Shown: positions 52,798 through 64,000 of the stretch, in pieces
Layout: each line of letters starts with the position of its first letter
Position numbering within the stretch: the first letter of the stretch is position 1
From: Vigna angularis
Lineage: Eukaryota > Streptophyta > Magnoliopsida > Fabales > Fabaceae
NCBI RefSeq assembly: GCF_016808095.1
Contig: NC_068975.1
Span: 26,711,501 to 26,775,500 of the forward strand
Direction: 5' to 3'
Length of the DNA stretch: 64,000 nucleotides
Made by a program: the position numbers and the translations under genes
The notes under the pieces: generated by a model
What the model was told of the DNA's origin: nothing
The model's database searches: none
Seen by the model: only the letters and a program-made list of their open reading frames with translations

Positions 52798-54679
52798 GAT
52801 TGTAGATTAGATCTGATAAGTAGGTACCAAATCATCACCATGACATTACTATGCCTTTAAAGAAACTATTCTTCTTTACGATCTGTTAGTTTAGTATTTC
52901 TGGGATTTTGAGTTTCGTTGTTTAAATCATCAACCAAACTTTCAAATAAAAGATATCATGAGAGGGGTACTAGTTTTGGTTGGTATTGCTCAAATTTGTT
53001 CACTCCACTTTCCTTGTTAATCCGTGTCCTTTAGAGTAACATTATTCGCACTGTCAATGTACTTTTACTTCCCCCACGTTCAGTTTAGAGGAATGGGATC
53101 AAATCTTTCATTTGTTTCATTTGTTGTCTATACAAGTAAAATTTCATTTTGATTCATGAAAATAATTCTATAGGTCACATTCGTTTTCATGATAACTTGG
53201 GATTTTAAATGTTAACGAAAAACACGTTGAACGTTTCTTTATGCTAACGAAGAGCATGCATGACATGACGAGTTAAAGATCATGGTGGAATCTTAACTAA
53301 CATGAAAACTCGATTACTAGATTCATCTCCATCGTCAAAATCATGAACTAATTTTCGCTTGTGCTTGATGCGCTTAATGTCAAACTCACGGTGCATGAAA
53401 TGACAGAAGTGCGGATTATTACATAACTAAGTGGTTGTGTTACGATTCAATTTAAGAATTTTTCGATTTAATGCATCACACTGTTCATCCCTTATTCCAT
53501 TGTGACAACACTTTCCCGTGTATGAGTTGAAATTCTAGGCAATTTAACGTAACAATCAATCACAAATGCTTTGGCACTATTACACTTTGTCATTTAATAG
53601 TTATACTTTCTGGATATTTAAATACTTTAATGTTTTCAAACAGTGGTACATAGACCAAATGGGTTCAGCCATGCAAATTAACAAATACACCATATATAAG
53701 TTGAATTTTGAAAATTTCGTTCATATAAAGTTAGGATTTCAGAAATTTCAGTAAGAAATAAAAGGGCATTAAAAAATGTCAATGAATATTATCTTCATTT
53801 CTTCTAATATGATTACTTTTTTTCTCATTCCTTGCAACACTTAAAAAAAATTATCTTGTCACTTTTATTCTTCCTCACCCAAACAAAAAATAAATATCTT
53901 CCTATATTGTAGTGAAACAATACATATATTACTGAATCCTCAATCAAATTTGGGTAGAATCTTAACTAACTTCTCTTCACGAGACTTTTAATATTTCTAA
54001 ATACAGAAAAAAAAATACAACTTTTTTTCCAAATTAAAACTAGTATTTTCCAAATAACCTATACAAATTCAAGTGTCCCTGAGCTATTTCAATGGTCACA
54101 AGGATACACATTACAAAATTAGGAACCTGGCAAATGAGGTTATTGCAAATTACACTAAAGCAAACTTCGGTTGAGAATGAGAGCATCAAGGACAAGATCA
54201 ACTCAAAATTAAATAGACTGCAAGTTCTAATAACATGCAAGTGTTGATTGTCATAGAGAGGAAGCGTAAAAAAATTCCTTTACTAATTCATTTGATGTCA
54301 TCTGTACAATAGCGCCCCAGCCAAAAAGTTATGCCATGATATTACACTATCAGCAAAGATATTGTACAACCTAGATTATCTGAGAAACTTGGAATACTCG
54401 TTATATATATTTGGTTAGTAATCTAAAATTGGTGCCCGCAAATCTAAGCTTGACTATCAAAATTCATTTTATCAAAATCACCTGTGCACATTCTCCATTA
54501 CAGCAAAGCTCATCTCCAATAGAACTGCATAACCTACGGAGCAGAAGAAACGTGCTAGGATGGTGGGGCATACTTAAACTCAGCATGGCACCAATATAAA
54601 CCAAAATGCATTATTGACAGCACTAACCCAACACATATATGCAGAGTAGATAGGACTGCTATTAATACTACCGAAACAA
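52798..54679. other. Spacer between convergent TatA and MED14 genes
   Basis: It includes both 3' UTRs; a polyadenylation-like AATAAA lies at about 52945 for TatA. The remainder is AT-rich with no coding similarity and no clear repeat. Confidence 0.6.
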
Positions 54680-57600
54680 TCACGTTGCTCCAGAGCTGGC
54701 TGTAACCCCATTACCATCTCTCAGCCCTTGAATGCAAATATGCAGATTTCTTTGTACACTGTCCGCAACTAATTTCAACCTACCTTGACTTATATCTGCT
54801 GCTGAGCTCCCATTAACCTCCACCGCTCGTGCCACCCTCTGTTTGCATTTCTCCCAATCATCAACACGCAACCAACAGGCCCTACCACCATGGCTACCAT
54901 TCATGGCAACAAATGATACATTAGAACTTTCACCAAATGAATATCTCAATCTTACTGAAACACAGTACGGCAACCATGCAGCACCACCAGCAGCATTAAC
55001 ATGAGGGACGTGAGAAGAATCAAGAACAACTGTAAGCGCAAAATCAACAGAATTATGAAGACGAGCATAATGGATGTTGCTCCTGAATGCAGATGAGCTC
55101 TCGGAGTTCTCATCCGCGTTTAAACCAGAATGATTTTCAAGACACAACTCAATTCTTGGTTTTTGAGCAGAAACAACATCTCCAACTTGTGTCTGCGATA
55201 ATCCTTTTTTCCAAGCAATTAATTTCAAGAATTCTCTCAGTACTGATACAGGTAAAGTGAGCATAGTAATGAATGAAGCAACACGAGATGCATCATAGGG
55301 TTCTGATGCCACACGACGGCTGAAGTAGTCACATATTTCACTTATCTCAGATTGACTTAATTCCTCTGGTGCAGGATTTGAATTTTGCTGTTGTTGTTGC
55401 TGCTGCTGGTGAAATCGTTTTACACTTAATACCTGCAGTAGTAGCTGAACTCTGTGGACACTTACCGCAAATACATATCCTCTGCAGAAAGATGAAAAGA
55501 AAGCATTTCAGTTTAGTGCATAATAACTAGAATAAGAATACCAAATATTTAAGAACCTGAAAAGACTCAAACTGTTTTCCCTTTCAGGATTGGTTAAAAT
55601 TTTAGTCTTAGATGCATATATTACTTGTTTATACGTTACCCTGTAATTTGTAGCGTATAAGCAAATAAGACCCTATCACACTGGTTTTCATGCACATGGC
55701 TTTAGATTTGATTTCTCGCTCTCGGAAATATTGAACGAGTAGCACCTTAGTTATTTTTCAAAATACAGATTAGTATTAACTTGAACCTACAAAACTAACT
55801 TGTAAAATGAGGTTAACATCCCACTTATATATATTCTACTTTGACACCAACATCTCTGTAGTGTGTAGACTTGTCCAATACTTTTTGGACACAACACGTC
55901 ATCCACACCTTCAACTGGGTCATCCTTTTTTGAGCCCAGACACATCTGGGAAGCAGCTTGAACTTGAGTAAAGTAAGCCGACACCTATTATTGACTAAAC
56001 ACTTACTGGATACTACTATAATAATAAAGTAAAAAAAAAAGGAAACAAAATATAAATAATGTAAGGCCCATACACCTTTTTGTGGTTTCTTTCCCTAAGA
56101 CTTAACTAGTTATTTTAACTATTAAGAGATACTCCTGTTATTTTGGAGAAACCAAGAAATACAAAACACTTTCCTGATTTTAATAAGGTATATGTGAGAT
56201 TTCTATTTTACCCATTTCATTAGTACACCACGATAAATAAACGAATTAAAGAATAAGAATAGATAACAAGGAGTAATTAATGTTGTCTTAAATTTTGAAA
56301 ATGACAATTAAATAAAAATAAAAATCCTTCAAAAAATATAATAGTTAAAAGAGGGTGTAGTTTCTTCGAATTCTATTGAGCTGTTGCTATAGAGAACCTG
56401 AAAACTAGCAAATTCATTTTTACAGAATGAATTTTATAAATCTTAATTCTCGTTTGAGATTTTTGTCATGTTACACATATAATCACACATAAAAGTGGTG
56501 TCATCTGTCCTATAAGTTGGACATTAATTATGTCTCGGTATCTGTGTTTGTTTAGGTGCTTCATGGGACAAAATGCCCTATAGCAAAAAATAGCCACTTC
56601 CAACTGCTTATCGGCAGGGGGAATATTTTGCATCAACTCATTAAACCATGGGATATTATGCATACAGAAATTAAGGGGGTTAAATTTGAACTCTCATAAT
56701 ACTGAAATGAACAAAAATGTAGTTAACTTTTTCCCTTTTTTGCAAAGTATAGATAATAAATCATCAAATATAAATATGCGTAATATTAACTAACATGGAA
56801 TAATCAACTTCGTGTATCATGCTCAGATTAAGAAATAAAAAATGCATCAAGGCATCTTATATTAAATCCTAATCCAAAATCCAAGAATGTATTGTGCCTA
56901 ATCAGGCTAAATCACGCAAGGTAACAAAGCCACAAAACAAACAGAAGCAAGGAACATGTTGAAAAATAAAAGGAGGAATAAAATCAAGAACCAATCCCGT
57001 AATATGACAACTGCAACTATGTCCCCTTCAAGCAGGACTGAAACATTATATAACAGACAAGTTCGTAAATATATAGCAAAAGTCCATATATCAAGAAGAA
57101 ATGAAAAATTACGACAGAGAAGTGTGCAAATAATAAAAAAAAAATCTAGACATAAGAACTGGGGTAACAGAAGAAGGATTCTAGATACTTACCCAACAAA
57201 AAAACGCAAGGCGGGTTGCTCAGGGTCCAAATTCAAAAGGGCACCTTCATTTTCCTTCAAAATAGATCCCAGTATCTCTTTCAAAAGATCAGGTAATTGG
57301 GCAAAAAGCCACAACACTCCAAGATACTTGAGAATGCCCCTCAAAACCTTCTTAAGAGCAACGAGAGGAACCCAACCACCTCCATATCCTCCATCGTCAC
57401 CAAGGCCAATAATGGCTGTGTTAAGCTCGCCTCTGACATGTGCTGGGACAACTGCTCCAGGGGGCCTCCGTAGAGAGACAGGTGATGTCATCAAAGCCAA
57501 GTTTGAAGAGCCTGCTAAAGCATTTCCCACACGGTTTAAACTAGCTACTTGATTTCCTGTTCTAGACATTGCAGCAGAAATTGGCAGGTTTATTCTGTTT

Positions 57601-60600
57601 CCATTTGCAGCCATCATCTGGGATCCTGAACCAGGGTTTGGATTATTTGAATTTGACAGTCCACCTGCCTGTTGTCCAGTGAAACTGGGATCCAATCCAT
57701 TCAATTCCTGGGCAACATGTTCCATGATAAAAGGCCGAAACTGGGGGCACGGCAATGACCCTCCTGAAAGACGACCCTCTTTAGGAGGTGTTGCAGGCTG
57801 CAACCACACCTGATCTCCTGCAAAGCAGCGCATGTCAACTGCAAACTGTTTCCTGTACATGATTCTTATCCAATATGGACCCCGCAGCACAACAGAGACA
57901 TCAATGGGCAAAAGTGAACTAGGAACAATGCCCGGACCACCACGTCCAGCAGCAGCTAACATTGAAAGGGTCTGGTTAGTGAGACCACTTGCAGTAGGCA
58001 TGACGGTGTTTGCCCCAGGACCAGATGTAGGCTGACCAACATTAGTTGTTGAATTCCCAAGCAGAAGTCCCTGTGACGATATATAACCACCAGACTGTTT
58101 AGGAATAGAAGATAGAGCAGCTGCAACCCCTGGAACAGGACCAGCTCTAGCTGGCCTGGTTGCAGCTGCCAAGGCATGCAATGGCCCTGCAGTCAGCCTA
58201 ATGCAATCCAAAAGTGATGAAACTTCAGCTCCATTTATGAAGTCTTCCAGAAACTGCGCAGAAATACAAGCATTTGGTATAGTAAATATACAGGGCAAGA
58301 AATATTGGGAACATAGCAAGGGAAAAATATTAGAACATCTATACTGAAGACAACATTAAGAAACGGGTTTCTTATCACCACTGAAATATCAAAAGGAAAA
58401 AATGGCACCAATCAGCAGAAATAACCATAACAATAAAATTAATGCATCGGATTTCATGTTTATATTGCATAGCCAGCTGAAAAAGAAAAAAAAAATGTCC
58501 CACACAAATTTCACCCAAAAGGTACTATAAAGAATCAGAACAAATATGAAATGGGAAACAATACTTCGGCGGGATCATGTATGTTAATTCTCATGATAGG
58601 AGAGAAAGCCCAAGAACAATTAAGTAAAAAGAAAAATGGTGAAAACAGATCAAAGCCAAAAATCATGACCGAATAATAATGTGGCATGCATATAATGTTT
58701 CATCAAAATTTTGAAAAGCAACAGGGAAATAGAAGTCTATCACTGATGCCAGAATGAAAACAATGAAAGAAAAAAAATAAGAAATGGATAGCAGCAATCA
58801 GTTGAAGAGAAACTAGCAAACCTTGGTATGAGGCCAAAGTTGATCTGGAGATACATGCATTGTGCAACCCTCTTTACCAGATTCCCATTCAACAACAAAA
58901 CGAGCAAGGACACTTGAACCAAAGCTAAACCACAAGCTCATCAATCCAACTGCCTCAATTCTAAACGCCCTTCTCATCTGCTCAGATAGTTTGTCAGCAG
59001 TATCTGAAGAAACCTTGGAACTTGGTGTTTTGCTGTCAGTACTAGTAACAAGGTCATCTGACTTCTCCTCTGCTCTTACGCCAAGTAATTTCCTCATGCC
59101 AAGAGCAAATGTTCTTGCATTGGCAAGCCTTTGAATATCAGCCACTAATTTCTTTATACTATCTACCTCGACAGATTGATAACTCAAAACAACACCATCT
59201 GGATCATAATGTATATGTGAATCTATGTCAGATGTATTAGCAATTCGAACACCTGAACCCCATGGTGTATTATTGCTCCCTTTCTGCAGCTCCCATAAAT
59301 CCCTGAAGTGTTGATCATTTATTTTAACATCCCAATACATGCAACCAGGTCTTCCAAGTCGCAAACATATATGCTGCCATGAGTCCCCTCTAGCAAGAGG
59401 AAGTCGAAACCAAATGTTAGATGATCCACTTCTCAAGCCAACTTCTTCAACATATGAGATGTCTAATGCATCCATCTGACTGGTTAGTCTAGCGTGCTTA
59501 ATGCAAAGTGAACAATGCCTGACGACATGAAGAAGAGCCACAATGTAAATGCTGGACGGAACAGTCCCTTTATTCACTTCAGCTATTAAACTTCCATAAC
59601 TGTACCCTTCCGTTTTGGGTATCATCTCAGAAGACATGGCACCCTGTGCCAAAGACAGTTGACAACCAGATGAATCTGAAAGTTTTCTTCTCTTGCAGAT
59701 TCCTGGGTTGTTTTCAACACCTTGAAGAGTTGGAATCAAAGCCAACATATCTGAAGCTGTTCGCTTTCTGGATTTCTTATCATTTTTGGAGGTGACATCT
59801 TCTCCTGTGCTATAACTAACTGTGGATTCTAGTGTTTGGGCTGCAAGCGTTCATTTGTCCAGTCACATATTGCTTAGTGAAAAATAAATAAAGAACAGTA
59901 TGACTAAACTCTACATGAAAAAGATTAAGATGGAAAGGAAGTATCTTACATACGGGAGTTGTCGCACATGAACCAGCAGCCTTAAATGAATCAACTTGAG
60001 ATCCATTAGGTCTGGAATTAGGCATTCGAGAGCCTGTTGGTCGTGGAGGAGACAACAATCGAGATGATCGACTTCCAGACAAACCCTCATTAGAAGTGTC
60101 ATTCAACACTCTTAGTTGTTCTTCATCAATTGCAGCAGAGGAACTAATGTCAACTGAATGCGGAGACTTTGGTGAGGTCAAATCCTGTTCAGACTTGGAA
60201 GCAGACAACTTTTTCCCAGCAGTGCTCCTTACTTGTCCTGTTGGTATGGAGCCGACAGAACTGGACTGAACTGGGCCCTTCACACTACCAGATGAGAACA
60301 ATGAACCACTATAGAGACTAGTAGCCCCTGATGCTTTTGTTACATTATTAACCTGTGCTATCTGCATTCCTCCTTCCCACTTTGGTGAAGGGCTTCCAGC
60401 CTTTAAACTATGGATATTCATGGGGACAGATCCATATTGAGATGGAAGTGATGTATTCCCAGTTGAAGAAATATTTTGAACAGATAATGGAGCTGCTGAA
60501 GATCCTTTCTCAAGTCCAAACACTTCGTCAACAAGTGATGAAAACCCTGATGGATGACCTCTTGAAATCTGTATGGAATTCTCAAGGCGAATATCAGAAA

Positions 60601-63426
60601 AGAACTCATGTCCAGATGTTTGATTTGGGCCAATGGCATTGGGCAGAGCAGAACGTAATTTCCCCCAGTCAACCAGGCTTAAATTCATTTCATCCTCATG
60701 AACCTGCATTTGCCCTATATCAATTTTTTTTATCCGCAACACCTGATTAAGGTCACCGCCAGATAAATTATCTGTTCCAGATGGGTCAGGCTGAGTCTCT
60801 AACAACTTAAACAAGGGTTTAAAATCCTTATCAAGTTGCATCAGCAGAAAGTATGAGCTTCCACAGTCTGGAAATCCCATCAATAGCATAGCTGAACCAT
60901 TTGAAACATCCTTGGGTATTTTAACTATATTGAATCCATGCTCATATACCTGCAAGAATCCCCAATGATCCATAGGTCTTAGACTTTAAAGGGAATCCTG
61001 AAACCCAAATAATATGCTTGAAGACAGTCCAAAGGAGAGAAAACAGGTAAATATACCTCAAGTCCTAAAACCCTTCCGATTGAAGCAAATAGGTGTAATA
61101 TACTTTTGCTTCTCAGGCTTATGAAAACCTCAGCTGCAGTCATAGATCCCTGATTCAAAGCTTCTTCACATTCTATTAAGGCTGAAGAAACCACTATGTT
61201 TTGTGAAGATTGAAGAAGAAAACGGCCATTCCTGAATAGCAACACAGGAACGGATTTGAGAAAATCCCCCCAATTAAAATGCAATAGATTAGAAAAATGT
61301 AAATTGGGTACCTGATATTAATTCCAAGAGTAAAAAAGGAAGAGCCATAGGCACGCACACACAACACCTCATGGCCCTCAGAGTCCTTGCTGCAACACTT
61401 TTCATCCTTCTACAGACAGAAACAGAACTCGGATTAAAACCACGTGCTAGAACGAATGGAAGGTATGGCATAAGATTACATAAATGAGATCAATGGGAAG
61501 GCATAGAGATTCAGAAATGAATCTATAAATTTAAACAATAGTTTGCATATCGCAAAGGTGAATAGTCTTTCACAGGAAAACATGTACGTATCAGCATGTC
61601 TTGAGATAAAAAATTTACTAAAGTTGAGGCCAATGTAGTCCTCAGAAGGCTTTGGCAGTTCTGTCCTTACAGGCCAATTTTCGAGAGTTGAGGACTACTC
61701 AAGCCTTATAAGGACTACATTTGCAACATCTAAAGATGAAATGATTTTTACCACAAAGAACTGACACCACACAAACACATAAAACAAAACCGTAAAAATA
61801 TTGAATATCAAGGATCTGAGAATCTATCTATCTTTCGAAACTTAAACGATGTTAACAAAGTCAAACCTCGAAATGACTGACATCAGACATGCAAATAAAA
61901 CAAAACCCCAAAATAATTATCCAAATCTAATCCTTACCGAACCTACTAAACTCCAATGCAACACAGCAAATTGACACCTCCAAACTCCCCAAAAGAGAAA
62001 ACGTTTCCAAATAAATGTAAACCAACCTGCTTATATTCAATATCAGGTTCACCCATCCGGGACTGGAGCACAACATCGTCTGCAGTTCGACAGACCTGAA
62101 CGTTTTTTCCCAGTTCTCTTTTAATTTCGAGCAGCCGAGTATATCTGTTGCAACAAATAGCTCTTAACAGCAACCTCTCAACATCAATACAACTCTGGTC
62201 CAAAACAAACTCTGCCTCCTTGCCTGTCAAGGGGTCTATGACAAAGCTGCTGTGGAGACACTTTATCTGAAGATCTGACCCAGGTTCAATTTTAATAAAT
62301 GGGCATGTACCCGATTCAGGCGCATTAGCATTCTTATCAAAATCCAACCAGTACACAATTTTCAAGCCAGGAGTTCGCAGGGCAGACGAATCAGATTCTG
62401 AATCAGGGTTCTGAACCGAGCTAGAACTCGCTCCATGACCCTCGGATATGAGCTCAAACCGAATTGCATCCTTCCACCTCCCCTGTCGAAGAACCTGAAC
62501 TTGCCTTATCACCGTGTCCATGACAAGTGCAACACACAGCTCATGAAGAACCGAGTACATAACCGAAAATGGATTGTCTGCCGCCGCCATTCGCCTCTCC
62601 AAATCATCTCCAAGCACGTGCCGCCGCATTTCCTCCAACTTCACAGGCTTATTTTTCTCCCCGACAAGCAGCTCCAAATGCAATATCCTCCACAATGACA
62701 AGTGTCCTCTATACCCAAGCGTTATCAAAACCTTGAACTCCCCATCCACCCTAAGCAGTGCGGTACCATCAGAAACGTTAATATCAGAAAACTCTTTGGG
62801 AATCGAAACCTGAAGCAATTTGGAGCGAACAAGCGTGTCCAATTTCTTCAAAGCAGGTTTCTGCTGATCCTCGGTCAAAGCATACTGAGTCCCCACATCC
62901 TCTACACATTTCGGCAGACGCTGGTAACTTCCAGTGAGAAGAATATCAATTGCGGAAGGAACATCATAAACGGGGGCACGCGCCTGTTGAAGCCCCTCGT
63001 GCATGAAGAATAACGAGTCTGCAGCTTGCGTGAAACACATGTCGTGATTGGAAACAGTGGAAGCCAGTTGCTGACAGTGCTGTATCAAAGGAACCTACAA
63101 AAAAAAACAAATAAACCAATAAATTAAACAAATACAGCAAATTCCATAACAACAACGGAATAATGAGATGAAAATGGAACTGAGGCACGAAAGTGAGCGA
63201 GAAATTGAATCACCTGCTGGCACCACTTGGAGAGGACATTGAGACGGATCATTCGCTGCTGAGTCTTGCTCAGGAATTTGAGGATGCTAATCTTCTTGTC
63301 GGTGTCGGATAATTCGGAGGACCTGCATTTATCGACGAGTTCTTTGAGAGAAGCGTATGAATCGTGAGCGGCGCGTGTGACGAGCGTGGAAAGCTCGACC
63401 GTCTGTTGCCCTAACTCCGCAGCCAT
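54680..63426 (-). CDS. MED14: Mediator complex tail subunit MED14 (STRUWWELPETER homologue)
   Basis: Large backbone subunit of the nuclear Mediator complex, which links transcription factors to RNA polymerase II; the Arabidopsis homologue SWP controls cell number and defence genes. Eight exons (63214-63426, 62027-63094, 61312-61409, 61057-61231, 59950-60949, 58822-59840, 57193-58253, 54680-55481) join in frame to 1811 residues, somewhat longer than the 1703 of Arabidopsis. It starts MAAELGQQTVELSTLVTRAA. The N-terminal MED14 domain occupies about the first 200 residues (SKTQQRMIRLNVLSKWCQQ, then SIDILLTGSYQRLP-like). A Ser-rich low-complexity stretch lies near 650-850, a Gly/Asn/Pro-rich one near 1350-1450, and an eight-Gln run at the start of exon 8. 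It ends GVTASSGAT. No frame break was found. The exon 5 donor was set at 59949 because it alone keeps the frame. Confidence 0.95.
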
Positions 63427-64000
63427 TGGAAGTTGTGGTTGGTTAGGGTTCTTCCGATCTATTTGTTTTGGCAGAGCAGCATCGAAACTAGGGTTTTACG
63501 AGAAAGAGGAAAATTGTTATACGGACAAGGAGAAGAAGAAGAAAAAGAAGAAGACTAAGAAATAGAACGAAAACGACGAAGCCCGTCCCCAATTCCTCTC
63601 TCTATCGCGCGCACACTCTTTTCAGTGGTCTCAGTCAGGGTCAGGGCTAAGGTTCGTTTGGTTCTCTCTCTCTCACACAAAAATGAGTTATTCTTTCTTT
63701 CTTTCTTTTTCTTCTAAAGAAGCCCTTGACTCCTCAATCTCAAAGCGCCTACCAATTTGGGATCCATTTTATATGCAAACTAACAATGAATGAATGAATG
63801 AGGAAATATTGCACTTGTCTTTCCTTCCAATTATATTTCCCTCGCTCTTCGTCTTTCTCCAAATCATAAATCATTCGGGGAATCATTTCTTTGACAAAAT
63901 ATACTTTTCAGATTATTTATTTAGCTGGAAATTAAAAAAAAAATATCTATAATTTATTAATAATAAATCAATATACATTTTTATGTTAAAAGATATAATA
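63427..64000 (-). promoter_or_regulatory. MED14 leader and promoter region
   Basis: Upstream of the MED14 start, positions 63530-63560 are a GAAGAA-rich run and 63590-63720 contain CT/GA-rich stretches (TCTCTCTCTCAC, TTTCTTTCTTTC). No TATA box is obvious, in keeping with a broadly expressed gene. Exact transcription start is not visible. A short ATG-initiated plus-strand frame here is overlapped by these runs and is not credited. Confidence 0.4.

Noticed and set aside
56956..57552. Plus-strand ORF of 198 codons
   Set aside because: It lies antisense to an intron and exon 7 of MED14 and resembles no family; it is a shadow of the real gene.

Overview
This is a plant nuclear window, most likely from a phaseoloid legume. 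It has AT-rich intergenic DNA, spliced genes with GT-AG introns, plant-only gene families, plant LTR retrotransposon lineages and a Mutator-type MITE whose termini resemble a family common in legumes. The legume call is inference from gene and repeat resemblance; no search was run. Exon coordinates were read by hand from splice sites and reading-frame continuity.

Layout. Positions 1-9420 are gene-poor; the only recognisable piece is an orphan exon of a DUF707 gene. Positions 9421-23800 are a dense, decayed transposable-element island: (a) a Tat-lineage Ty3/gypsy element (about 9657-14188) with LTRs, a primer-binding site, a gag start joined directly to the integrase tail, a 51-bp tandem array and a spliced antisense gene; (b) a second, diverged copy of that antisense gene (14360-15645); (c) two decayed minus-strand Ty3/gypsy coding blocks (16440-17960 and 19046-21430); (d) degenerate telomere-like DNA next to an array of a 10-bp palindrome; (e) a direct repeat of about 515 bp flanking one coding block; (f) an integrase tail preceded by exon fragments of two host genes, a SYP1-type syntaxin and a callose synthase.

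Positions 25970-64000 hold six genes that look intact: an AMT2-clade ammonium transporter (+), an EF-hand protein (+), GDP-mannose 3,5-epimerase (-), a group C bZIP factor (+), thylakoid TatA/Tha4 (+) and Mediator subunit MED14 (-). Each reconstructs as one continuous reading frame across all its exons. They are separated by AT-rich spacers with microsatellites, two MITE-like elements, an old Tat-type LTR remnant and small tandem duplications.

The six genes do not form a pathway or operon: nitrogen uptake, calcium binding, ascorbate and cell-wall precursor synthesis, transcription, thylakoid protein export and Pol II co-activation. The unusual material lies in the transposon island, above all the paired host-gene fragments beside a retroelement integrase tail and the antisense gene carried inside a Tat element.
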